This document shows, piece by piece, positions 43,239-51,026 of a stretch of 64,000 nt of DNA (position 1 is its first letter; each line of letters opens with the position of its first letter). The notes under the pieces were generated by a model, which worked only from the letters and a program-made list of their open reading frames with translations, was not told the origin of the DNA and ran no database searches. The stretch is from Thermoproteota archaeon. Its GTDB lineage: Archaea; Korarchaeota; Korarchaeia; Korarchaeales; Korarchaeaceae. Location of the stretch: contig JALSOH010000004.1 in NCBI GenBank assembly GCA_026986575.1, forward strand, positions 598,693 to 662,692, written 5' to 3'. A program made the translations under genes and the position numbers.

Positions 43239-44558
43239 CTAGCTAGTATAGAAGCCACTGGATGGCTGAACTTCACTCCTCAATCCCATGACCCATTTCC
43301 AGAATGGAATGATCTCAAATCCTTTCTCATCACCCTCTTGATCCCACGTAAAGACGGAAACCTCCTTACAAGCTAATTTCTCCTTAGCTCTCGCTAAAGA
43401 ACCGAGCTCTCTCTTTCTCTGTTCAGAATCTCCCGGAACCAACTCCCAAGTTACTTGCAGACATCTCTCTATCCTCCCCGCTCGATCCGTTAGGATAAAA
43501 TCCACCTCTCCTTTGGAATCCTCCCAATAAAATAGGTTCTCTCCCTCCCTGTACCCCCTCCTCCTGAGCTCTAGGAATACCAAGCTCTCCAAGAGCCTTC
43601 CTCTACCAGCCTTACCCAAGTATAAGCCATTATCAACTAGATATATCTTTGGAACGCTTCCCAAAACCGTCTTATACGTGGGGGAGTACTTTGGGAGAGT
43701 GAAGACGATCATGGCATCCTTCAAGTACTCTAAATACTGGTAGACAGTGTTCTTACTTATCTTGATCCCCATTGACTTAAAGTAGCGGTACAGCGCATGT
43801 ACCGATAGCTTTGTAGAGGATCTAATAGCATTCAGTAGCACCCTGAGAGCCCTGATGTTCCTTATCCTCCACCTCTCCACAATATCCCTAGCGACCGTCA
43901 CCTCCCATATCTCTCTGAGTATCTTTTCCTTCTGCTTCGGCTCTAATACGGCTTCCGGGTAGCCTCCCCATTCCATATATTCCCTCACGAGTGATAAGAT
44001 CTTAGATTTCATCAAGGACGAAACTGGCTCCCTCCTCATCTCAAATCCCCTAGCTGCTAGGAACTCCCTAAAGGAGAAAGGAAGGAGCTCTACTGTTATG
44101 GATCTTCCCCTAAGATGAGTTGCCACCTCGAGTGATAGGAGTTTTGAGGAGGACCCAGTAACGACGACCCTAGCCCCTCTATCGAGAAGATTCCTCACTG
44201 CCCTCTCCCATCCCTCAACACTTTGGACCTCATCTAGGAGAACCCAACGGGAGCTGATAGTAGGGTAAAGCTCTAAATGGAGGAGATATAACTCAATTAG
44301 ATCCTTCCACGTCGATTCGCTTAATCTATAATCCTCTAAGTTTACGTAGAGTACAGATTCTCTAGGGTTCTCCTTGGATAAGTCAGAGATTGCCTGAAAT
44401 AAAAGGTAGGTTTTCCCGGCTCTTCTAGGGCCTACGACTGCTATAGCTCTATTCACACTCATTTTAAGGGGCAGGGAGACCTCCCTTCTCACTAGGTCAG
44501 GCGGCCTCAGCTCAACGGAATCTGCTAATACCTCCTCTAGGACGGATCTGCTGACCAC
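43239..44558 (-). CDS. AAA ATPase with DUF4143 nuclease-like domain
   Basis: A 439-residue protein. The N-terminal AAA domain has Walker A GPRRAGKTYLL and Walker B RWVLLDEVQSVEGW; residues 170-320 form a helical and winged-helix middle with VYQYLEYLKDAMIVF; the C-terminal DUF4143 region has FYWEDSKGEVDFIL and CLQVTW, a PD-(D/E)xK-like core. These genes are common in archaeal genomes as variable, possibly mobile or defence-linked elements, but their function is not known. GTG 44558 is the start; its promoter carries two near-identical repeats. The neighbourhood contains several broken genes. Confidence 0.8.
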   Translation of the reverse strand: MVSRSVLEEVLADSVELRPPDLVRREVSLPLKMSVNRAIAVVGPRRAGKTYLLFQAISDLSKENPRESVLYVNLEDYRLSESTWKDLIELYLLHLELYPTISSRWVLLDEVQSVEGWERAVRNLLDRGARVVVTGSSSKLLSLEVATHLRGRSITVELLPFSFREFLAARGFEMRREPVSSLMKSKILSLVREYMEWGGYPEAVLEPKQKEKILREIWEVTVARDIVERWRIRNIRALRVLLNAIRSSTKLSVHALYRYFKSMGIKISKNTVYQYLEYLKDAMIVFTLPKYSPTYKTVLGSVPKIYLVDNGLYLGKAGRGRLLESLVFLELRRRGYREGENLFYWEDSKGEVDFILTDRAGRIERCLQVTWELVPGDSEQRKRELGSLARAKEKLACKEVSVFTWDQEGDEKGFEIIPFWKWVMGLRSEVQPSSGFYTS

Positions 44559-44565
44559 AATATCC

Positions 44566-44617
44566 CCCTATATGGAGGGAAATTTATCATATAATCTTTC
44601 CCTATATAGAGGGAAAT
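44566..44617 (-). repeat. two promoter repeats around the TATA box of the AAA/DUF4143 gene
   Basis: Two 18-base direct repeats differing at one base (CCCTATAT-G/A-GAGGGAAAT at 44566-44583 and 44600-44617) lie 34 bases apart. Between them on the minus strand is a TATA-like GATTATATGATAA (44585-44597), about 30 bases before the GTG start. Each repeat is itself nearly palindromic (CCCT...AGGG). The layout is that of a double operator, most simply for autoregulation of the downstream gene. Confidence 0.6.
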
Positions 44618-44627
44618 ACAGACTAGG

Positions 44628-44904
44628 CTACTCAGCTAACGCGGACTTAACCTTGGTACACCAACAAGTAGCCACGAGACCGAATATGCAATGCGGCTGG
44701 CAGTGAAGTGGCCTTTCCTTGATGCTATTGATGGAACGCTTCGAAATCGCACAGCAGTACTCGCTCTCAGGATAAATACTCTAAGTGCTGCGACGTGATT
44801 CCTCATCGAGGCGTTCATCAACTTTGACAATCCTTGAGTCAACGTAACCGGCGCATCCCGAGAAGGAGATCCTATCCCCCAGCTGGTGCAGCCCATCACT
44901 CATG
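44628..44904 (-). pseudogene. frameshifted small Cys-rich gene (possible)
   Basis: Directly after the CoA-binding gene, the minus strand reads MSDGLHQLGDRISFSGC and VDSRIVKVDERLDEESRRST to a stop at 44782-44784. In another frame it continues PESEYCCAISKRSINSIKERPL with several Cys and His, up to TAG at 44628-44630. The second block looks like a true protein (HCQPHCIFGLVATCWC). I infer one gene broken by a frameshift but do not recognise a family. An unrelated overlapping frame (44636-44899) has poor amino acid composition and was discounted. Confidence 0.35.
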
Positions 44905-45291
44905 GGAGTGATAACCAATGGTCTCCATTAAGCACCTGCCCCATATCACATTTATCCCGGCCTTCAAGCACTCTTTAATTACTTCTTCATCCTCAGAGCC
45001 CGGTTGAAACCATATCATCTTTATTCCCATCCGTATTGCATCTCTCACCACCTCCCTGGCCACAGCGGGGGGAACAACGAGATCCACTAGATCGGGCTTT
45101 TCTGGTAGACTTTTCAGATCAGGATAAGCTTTATCACCGTCTATTTCCCCAGCTCTAGGGTTCACCGGATATACTTTCCTGTAATATCTCTTGAAAAATC
45201 TGTAGAGCTTGTAACCCCACTTCTTCGGGTTCCTAGATGCCCCTACCACGGCGACTGTGTTCTCCCTCCTCAGAAAAGGCTCTAAGTTCAA
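44896..45291 (-). CDS. CoA-binding protein (YccU family)
   Basis: This 131-residue protein consists of one CoA-binding Rossmann domain: VAVVGASRNPKKWGYKLYRFFKRY, then VYPVNPRAGEIDGDKAYPDLKSLPE, DLVDLVVPPAVAREVV and a Trp-containing WFQPGSEDEEVIKEC end. The same fold with VYPVNPRAGEI opens the acyl-CoA synthetase alpha subunit at 60172-61572. The role is unclear; small proteins of this family may regulate metabolism by binding CoA. It begins 9 bases before the end of the HerA gene, so they are probably one operon. Confidence 0.85.
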   Translation of the reverse strand: MNLEPFLRRENTVAVVGASRNPKKWGYKLYRFFKRYYRKVYPVNPRAGEIDGDKAYPDLKSLPEKPDLVDLVVPPAVAREVVRDAIRMGIKMIWFQPGSEDEEVIKECLKAGINVIWGRCLMETIGYHSHE

Positions 45292-45300
45292 GTGATCACC

Positions 45301-46737
45301 TCACTCGAGTTCCTTCAGGATCTTCTTGACCGTTTTCAGCCTCTTCTCCAGAGCCTTTATCTCCCTCTGGAGCCTCCATATCCTCCATTTAACGGCCATC
45401 CTCCTCAACGGGTTGACCCTCTTAGATGAAAGTGCCTCCACGATGTTCCTCCTGTCCTCTATCGCCGCCTCCAATACGAGGCTCGCCTCCACGGCTTCTC
45501 TCCTATAGGGCTCCAAGTCTTCCTCTAAGAGACCGAGCTCTTTCTCGTACTCTTCCTTGAGCATCTGATATACCGCCTCATCCATGACCTCCTTCCTGCC
45601 CTCCAAGGTGCTGAGCAAGTCCCTCATTTCATTCCTCCTCTTAACCAAGTCCTTAACTACATCTGACCTCAGTCTGGCCGGAGGTAGGGACCATATCTCA
45701 GGAGATCTGACTGAAATCCTCTTAGTTCCTCTTTCCTTAGCCTTGACTCTAGATTTGGAGGTTCTCTTTACGACGTTCCTCTTCTCACTTCTTCCTCTTC
45801 TCTCCTCTCCCTCTATCTTCTCCTCTGTCACCTCATCCTTCAACTTCCTTCCTGCATCCTCGGTCTCGGATACGGTGATCTCCGTCTGGATCGAGAGGAA
45901 CCTGACTACCTCTTGCAAGCTGGGAGGAGGTCTTGGCTTGGGATTCGGGGTGGAACCTAGGTGGGCGCTCTTGACACTGCCTACTTTCACGAAGCCGGGC
46001 TTGAAGGTGAAGGGTCCCTCCACATAAGCCACTCCCCTCTCGAGGCTGCTTATCCTAGAGGCCACGTCCTTGTTGAGCCCTAGATACTGGACCACAGCGG
46101 ACAGGTCCCTGATGTACTCTACCCTCAGGATGATCTTGTTCTCAGCCTGACTGAGCAAAGTCTTCGAAACCAGCTGAGGCCTCTGGGTCGAGAACATGAG
46201 ACCTATGCCCTTCTTTCTCCCCCTGGTTGCCAGCGTATTCAGCCACGTTAGCGTGCTCATCGCCCCCTTGCCCAAGGTGCTGCCAGCTCCTTTCTCAGGA
46301 GCTAGCTCCTTGGCCTCATCCACCACGACCAGAAACCCATCGGAGCTTCCTATCTTCATCAGACCCTCGATGATCCCAGCTGCTAACTTAGTAGAAGTAT
46401 CCGGCTTGTACTTGGACATGTCGAGGATGAAGCTGACTCCCTTGACAGCCACCTGAGCTAATCTACTCGGGGAGGCCTTCGTGAGGTCTACATCCCCATC
46501 AGGAGATATAATCAGCATGTCGAACACATCAGCTAGGGAGGTGTGCTCCCCCTCCGGGTCTATGATGCCTACGGGATAGCCTCTCTCTAGTAGCTCCTCC
46601 ACCACCTTCCTTATAGTCCAAGACTTACCGTAACCGGTTTTGGCTATGACAGCGGTTCTTCCGGTCACAAGCTCGGCTATTTTCAATTTAAATTCTCTGC
46701 TGCTGTCGACTTCTTGTCCTAGTACTATAGTATCCAT
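45301..46737 (-). CDS. herA: HerA-like DNA-translocating ATPase with coiled-coil tail
   Basis: This 478-residue ATPase of the DUF87/HerA-FtsK group has Walker A AKTGYGKSW, Walker B FLVVVDEAKEL and the sensor segment STQRPQLVSKTLLSQ. In archaea HerA partners the NurA nuclease in double-strand-break processing; no NurA is nearby, so it may have another partner or role. After residue 270 follow a basic linker (rich in Arg, Lys and Glu) and a long charged coiled coil (residues 350-478), which is unusual for HerA. A minus-strand TATA-like box (TTATATATC) at 46759-46769 gives a leaderless start. Confidence 0.75.
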   Translation of the reverse strand: MDTIVLGQEVDSSREFKLKIAELVTGRTAVIAKTGYGKSWTIRKVVEELLERGYPVGIIDPEGEHTSLADVFDMLIISPDGDVDLTKASPSRLAQVAVKGVSFILDMSKYKPDTSTKLAAGIIEGLMKIGSSDGFLVVVDEAKELAPEKGAGSTLGKGAMSTLTWLNTLATRGRKKGIGLMFSTQRPQLVSKTLLSQAENKIILRVEYIRDLSAVVQYLGLNKDVASRISSLERGVAYVEGPFTFKPGFVKVGSVKSAHLGSTPNPKPRPPPSLQEVVRFLSIQTEITVSETEDAGRKLKDEVTEEKIEGEERRGRSEKRNVVKRTSKSRVKAKERGTKRISVRSPEIWSLPPARLRSDVVKDLVKRRNEMRDLLSTLEGRKEVMDEAVYQMLKEEYEKELGLLEEDLEPYRREAVEASLVLEAAIEDRRNIVEALSSKRVNPLRRMAVKWRIWRLQREIKALEKRLKTVKKILKELE

Positions 46738-46793
46738 CGTAAGCCAATTCTTCTTGGGGATATATAAGAGGACTGCTACTAAGGTTAAGACAA

Positions 46794-46818
46794 GAGGATC
46801 AAATAAAATTAGATCCTC
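46794..46818. promoter_or_regulatory. inverted repeat between HerA and the octaheme cytochrome gene
   Basis: GAGGATC (46794-46800) and GATCCTC (46812-46818) form a 7-base inverted repeat with an AT-rich 11-base loop. It lies between the divergent promoters of the HerA gene and the octaheme cytochrome gene. It could be an operator or a transcript hairpin. Confidence 0.3.
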
Positions 46819-46855
46819 CTAAGTTAACTTCGTGAACTACCAGTTTCGCGTAACG

Positions 46856-46914
46856 ATTTTAAGTTATACCATGCGTCAAGATATTACAACGATGGGATCT
46901 CCCATCTAGGGAGG
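46856..46914 (+). promoter_or_regulatory. promoter and leader palindrome of the octaheme cytochrome gene
   Basis: A TATA-like TTTTAAGTTATA at about 46856-46867 predicts a start near 46888. A perfect inverted repeat GATGGGA/TCCCATC (46891-46897 and 46900-46906, spacer TC) covers that point. The ribosome site GGGAGG (46909-46914) follows just after. The repeat could be an operator at the start site or a hairpin at the transcript 5' end. Confidence 0.5.
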
Positions 46915-46921
46915 CCTGAAT

Positions 46922-48874
46922 ATGAGGAAGATGTTCTGGTTACCGATCCTGTCCATAGCCGCGCTAACATTGGCGTTTGCTTTACTGCCAGTGCTAGCCA
47001 ATCCAAGCGGAGTGGGTTTCGGAGACGCTCAGAGCGTTGAGGCAACCGCACAAGAAGCTTTAGCCAAGGTGAGTCCGGAAACGAAAGCCTGTTTGAATTG
47101 CCACGCGGACCCCAACACGGTCAAGATGCAGATCCCGTATTACGACTGGTTGAGGAGCAAACACGCATGGCATACTCCAGATGAGCTGGAAGCTTATTAC
47201 AGGGATATCTTTGGGGAGGACGCCCACCTGGCCAGTAAGTTCAAGGGATATCCTTACGTGGTTGGTTGCTATGAATGCCATGGTATGTTCGCCGATTCTG
47301 ATAGGGCTGATGTCGTAGAACATAACGGCTTCAAGATAGTCGTTGATGTAACCCCGAAAGACTGTCAACAGTGTCACTACAAAGAGACCAAAGAAATGAG
47401 TTGGAGCAAGCATTCTTTCGCTGCTCTGAATGCAAATCTCAAGCCTTGGTATACCCTAGTGCTTCAAAAGACTTACGGGGACGCTGCCAAAGCCGAATAT
47501 GATAAGATTTTCAAAGATGTGGTCGAATGGCCCTTCTACAAGAAGTATGCTGAGGACTTCTACAATGGAGATGAGAAAGCTGTAAACGCCAGTAAATACT
47601 ACTTCTACGGGGATAAGTTCAAATTCCTCACAGGACTTTACCCGTCCCACGGCATGCTGACCCATGCGGTCACCAATTTTACCGCTAACTACTTAGGAGT
47701 AGATTACCACTTCATAATGGAGCATCCCAAGTACAACAACAGCTACGTTTACCTAGCATGTATGGAGTGTCATGGTAGTGCTGTTCTCCCAGCCAAGCCC
47801 AATGCGATAGTAGGTCTCGATGCACCATATGCCAAGGTATATGGAACTCCCGATATGGTGCTGCTTGGATGGCCTAACAATGGGGCCGGCAGGATAAATC
47901 CCGATGGAAGTTTGGGAAGCTGTGCTACGTGTCACACCAGACATACTTTCAGCATCTCCGAGGCGAGGAAGCCCCATACTTGTGGTCAGTGTCATTTAGG
48001 GTACGATCATCCACAGATAGAGATATATGAGGAGAGCAAACACGGAAACATCTACGACTCGGAAGGAGAGGAATGGAATTGGAGTAACCTGCCATGGAGA
48101 CCAGGAATAGACTTCAGAGCCCCGACATGCGCTACCTGTCACATGAGCCACTTGGTCGATAAGAATGGTAAGGTGATAGTAGCAGGTACTCACGACTTAG
48201 GAGCTAGGCTGACTTGGGAAATTCAGGCCAAATGGAGCTTTGGACAGACTTATTATCCAGATCCATTGAACTCCGGCTTCGCGAAGAAGAGACCGGACTG
48301 GAAGAATCCACTTACAATGGGTAATGCTGCTCTCTCATCCCCTGATAATCCGAGAGGAAGGATGATGAGTGTATGCAAGACATGCCACTCAAGCGACTGG
48401 GTATACTCCTACTTCACATGGTACGACAGTGTGAACATGGATTATAACATAACGTGGAACTACGCTCTCTCATTACTCAAGAAGGCCTATAAAGAGGGCA
48501 TCCAAGTTAACAGAGCCGGGGAAATAATAATGAACAGGAAAGCCCTTCCGGGAGATCTGGACGAGTACATGGAGATAATGACCTACTACATATGGCACCA
48601 CGAGGGTCGGAGGTGGAGGATGGGAGCCTCCATGATGGGCCCCGACTACACACACTGGCTCGGAATAGTCGACACGGTCATGGATAAGCTGGGAAGAATG
48701 ACTACTTACTATGAGACACAGCTCAAGATGAAACAGCTCGAGAGTAAGATAGAGAAGATGTCAGGGACTGGAATAGGCACAGGAGTTAACATGTTCACCT
48801 TCATAGCTACCGTGCTCTCACTAGTTGCGATAGTCTTAGTCCTCATCGACATCTTGGTAAGGAGAAGGAAGTAA
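46922..48874 (+). CDS. octaheme cytochrome c of the HAO family, membrane-anchored
   Basis: A 650-residue secreted cytochrome with eight CxxCH heme sites: CLNCH, CYECH, CQQCH, CMECH, CATCH, CGQCH, CATCH and CKTCH. The segment HTCGQCHLGYDHPQIEIYEESKHG is the hallmark of hydroxylamine-oxidoreductase-type octahemes. A signal helix (FWLPILSIAALTLAFALLPVLA) and a C-terminal anchor (FTFIATVLSLVAIVLVLIDIL) place it outside, tied to the membrane. A late DYTHW segment contains a Tyr in the region where HAO has its heme-crosslinking Tyr, but equivalence is unproven. It may oxidise hydroxylamine or reduce nitrite or hydroxylamine; the direction cannot be read. The Ccm genes follow directly. Confidence 0.88.
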   Translation: MRKMFWLPILSIAALTLAFALLPVLANPSGVGFGDAQSVEATAQEALAKVSPETKACLNCHADPNTVKMQIPYYDWLRSKHAWHTPDELEAYYRDIFGEDAHLASKFKGYPYVVGCYECHGMFADSDRADVVEHNGFKIVVDVTPKDCQQCHYKETKEMSWSKHSFAALNANLKPWYTLVLQKTYGDAAKAEYDKIFKDVVEWPFYKKYAEDFYNGDEKAVNASKYYFYGDKFKFLTGLYPSHGMLTHAVTNFTANYLGVDYHFIMEHPKYNNSYVYLACMECHGSAVLPAKPNAIVGLDAPYAKVYGTPDMVLLGWPNNGAGRINPDGSLGSCATCHTRHTFSISEARKPHTCGQCHLGYDHPQIEIYEESKHGNIYDSEGEEWNWSNLPWRPGIDFRAPTCATCHMSHLVDKNGKVIVAGTHDLGARLTWEIQAKWSFGQTYYPDPLNSGFAKKRPDWKNPLTMGNAALSSPDNPRGRMMSVCKTCHSSDWVYSYFTWYDSVNMDYNITWNYALSLLKKAYKEGIQVNRAGEIIMNRKALPGDLDEYMEIMTYYIWHHEGRRWRMGASMMGPDYTHWLGIVDTVMDKLGRMTTYYETQLKMKQLESKIEKMSGTGIGTGVNMFTFIATVLSLVAIVLVLIDILVRRRK

Positions 48875-48939
48875 GTGAGAATGAGCTAACTTCCCAACCA
48901 AACATTATTTTTTATTTCGTCGCACGAGGGGTCTCCTCA

Positions 48940-49986
48940 ATGAGAAAGTCAGTAGTGGCATTGGCTGTCATATCGTTGGTAGATGCTGTTACTCTGTGGA
49001 TTTCTCAGGTACTAGGTCCATTCCCATCAGTCGTTCCGTTAGGAAACCCGACAGCTTACAGAAACCTATATGTGCATGTCCCCATCTCAGTATCTACGTA
49101 TTTCCTATTCACATTAGGCTTCCTTCTAGCGCTTGCGTACCTTCTAAAAGGAAGAAGCTGGATGGAAGAGACGGCCCACTCATTCATTGTAGCAGGTCTC
49201 GTGATGGGATTCTCCACTCTAGTAACTGGGATGGTATGGGCATCAGAGTCGTGGGGCTCCCCTTGGAATTGGGATCCGAGAGAGACAGGAGTTCTCTTCA
49301 TGTTCCTTGCCTTCCTCGTCTATCTAGCTGTCAGATCGAGCATAAAGGATCCTGACATAAAGCCTAGGATCTCAATGGCATTTGCCGTAGCTGCCTACGC
49401 AACGATCCCTTTAAGCTTCTTAGTTCCCTATCTAATGCCCAGTCTCCACCCTATCATGCCAGAGACTAGCATGTTCATAAAAGGGGGGCTTACTCCCCTG
49501 ATCTTTGGAGGCAGGATTATCCTAGTCCTATTGGAAGGCGTACTTCTAGCTCTTCTCATGAGATCTGGAGGCGTGAGGAGTGCGAAATTGGCAGTAATTC
49601 CCGTCGTTCTGTTGGCAGTGCTGCTTGTAGCAATGCAACTACCCCCTAACTTGGCGGGAAGTGCAAGTGGGGCATTTAAGGTCCAAGTGATCTCGGGTAA
49701 TATGGAGAACGGAACCCTGTACCTGAGGGTAAGGTCCTCCCAAGGATCTTACAACCTCATCTATAGAGGGAAGCCACCGATAAACCCACTTTTCGTCGTG
49801 TTTAGAGGTGAGAGGAAGCTGACCTTGGAGAAGCACTGGCTGCTGGTGGAGGGCAGGGTTGAGGACAGTACGATAGTGGCCAGCAAGCTGAAACTCATAC
49901 CTTACTGGGGGAATTCTGTGAACTCCTTGATATACGGGCTAACCCTTTTCACCCTAGCCTACTTGGCAGGGAGGGAGAGGCGATGA
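48940..49986 (+). CDS. ccmC: CcmC heme handling protein fused to a CcmE-like domain
   Basis: A 348-residue protein. Residues 1-225 form a CcmC/CcsA-like membrane domain with the WWD-type segment SWGSPWNWDPRETGVLFMFLAFLVYLAVR and His in the flanking helices (for example YVHVPIS), which binds heme for export and attachment. Residues about 245-325 are a small OB-like beta domain (KVQVISGN, LYLRVRSSQGSYNLIYRGKPP, FVVF, LTLEKHWLLVEGRVEDSTIVASKL) resembling CcmE but without the heme-binding HxxxY. A last helix ends the protein. It is the first gene of the ccm cluster; a T-rich promoter (ATTATTTTTTATT) lies at 48904-48918. Confidence 0.8.
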   Translation: MRKSVVALAVISLVDAVTLWISQVLGPFPSVVPLGNPTAYRNLYVHVPISVSTYFLFTLGFLLALAYLLKGRSWMEETAHSFIVAGLVMGFSTLVTGMVWASESWGSPWNWDPRETGVLFMFLAFLVYLAVRSSIKDPDIKPRISMAFAVAAYATIPLSFLVPYLMPSLHPIMPETSMFIKGGLTPLIFGGRIILVLLEGVLLALLMRSGGVRSAKLAVIPVVLLAVLLVAMQLPPNLAGSASGAFKVQVISGNMENGTLYLRVRSSQGSYNLIYRGKPPINPLFVVFRGERKLTLEKHWLLVEGRVEDSTIVASKLKLIPYWGNSVNSLIYGLTLFTLAYLAGRERR

Positions 49987-50396
49987 AAGGAGTGATATTA
50001 GCAGCATCAATCGCTTTGGTGGTCCTCTTAGTGGGGTATTTGGCCATAACCTCAAGCTCTTATGAGCAGGTATCCCAGCTCTCCAAATACACGAAACCTA
50101 CGGTGGTCACGGTTAGGGCCCTAGTGGCCGACATAGAGACCCTACCCGAGAAGGACTTGATACTCTTCGTGTTGAAGGACGAGAACGGGAGCAAGATATA
50201 CGCCTTCTACGGTCTTACCAGATTTATCAGTCAGTACGGCGCTCCACCATCTCACTCAACGGTGGAGCAGGAGGTCATCATGAGGGGAACGTTCTACCCC
50301 AAGAAGATGGGGGATGTACTGGGGAGGATGGAGATAAAGGAGATTTTACAGGGATGTCATAAGGCCTATGAGGCTCCACCAGCCACGGGTGGTTAA
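49983..50396 (+). CDS. ccmE: CcmE heme chaperone, CxxxY type
   Basis: A 137-residue protein with one N-terminal anchor (VILAASIALVVLLVGYLAI) and an OB-fold body. Near the C-terminus it has GCHKAY, the CxxxY form of the CcmE heme-binding motif (HxxxY in most bacteria), which covalently holds heme during cytochrome c maturation. CxxxY forms are known from archaea and some sulfate reducers. Its start overlaps the CcmC stop by 4 bases, and the CcmA gene begins at the base after its stop, so it is tightly coupled in the operon. Confidence 0.82.
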   Translation: MKGVILAASIALVVLLVGYLAITSSSYEQVSQLSKYTKPTVVTVRALVADIETLPEKDLILFVLKDENGSKIYAFYGLTRFISQYGAPPSHSTVEQEVIMRGTFYPKKMGDVLGRMEIKEILQGCHKAYEAPPATGG

Positions 50397-51026
50397 GTGC
50401 TATTGGAGTTCAGGGATGTGTGGAAGAGCTTTGGGAGCGGGTACGTAATAAGGGAGATAACGCTCACTCTCGGAGAAGGAGAGATGATAGCCATAGTGGG
50501 CCCCAACGGTTCCGGCAAAACCACCATTCTGAGGCTCGCCTCGGGCCTCATAGCCCCTTCGAGAGGAGAGGTCCTGGTGAGAGGAAAGGATGCTAGAAGT
50601 CCAGCTGCTAAGGCCCTCCTCGGTTACGTTCCACACTCCCCACCACTCTATGGAGACTTGACCGTTTGGGAGAACCTAGTATACTACGCTGGCCTCTATG
50701 GGTATGCTGACCTGTCTAAGGTGGACTCCATCCTGGCGGAGCTTGGCTTGGACGCCTTCTTGAACCGAAGGGTCGCTGAGTTGAGCTACGGGTGGAGGAA
50801 GAGGGTAGACTTGGTGAGGGCTCTTCTCCACGATCCACCTCTGCTCCTCATTGATGAACCGTTTTCTGGATTGGATGACGCTGGAAGGAGGTGGTTAATT
50901 GAGTTCCTCATTCAATCGGTGTCAGCTGGCAAGACAGTGGTCATTACATCGCCAAGGGCTGATGTAGAACTGGGAGCTACGGTGTACGAGATCCAGGGGG
51001 GAAAGCTAAATGCTGTTACAGGTTAA
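50397..51026 (+). CDS. ccmA: CcmA ABC ATPase for cytochrome c maturation
   Basis: A 209-residue ABC ATPase with Walker A GPNGSGKTT, a divergent signature LSYGWRKRVDL and Walker B LLLIDEPFSGLDD. CcmA drives release of holo-CcmE from CcmC in System I. It starts at GTG 50397 immediately after ccmE. Its 3' end overlaps the ccmB start by 17 bases. The context, between CcmE and a CcmB-like permease, supports the assignment over a general ABC exporter. Confidence 0.85.
   Translation: MLLEFRDVWKSFGSGYVIREITLTLGEGEMIAIVGPNGSGKTTILRLASGLIAPSRGEVLVRGKDARSPAAKALLGYVPHSPPLYGDLTVWENLVYYAGLYGYADLSKVDSILAELGLDAFLNRRVAELSYGWRKRVDLVRALLHDPPLLLIDEPFSGLDDAGRRWLIEFLIQSVSAGKTVVITSPRADVELGATVYEIQGGKLNAVTG

Noticed and set aside
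44636-44899. Minus-strand open frame of 87 residues
   Set aside because: Composition is Ser/Arg-rich with no domain-like blocks; two other frames over the same bases give more protein-like segments.
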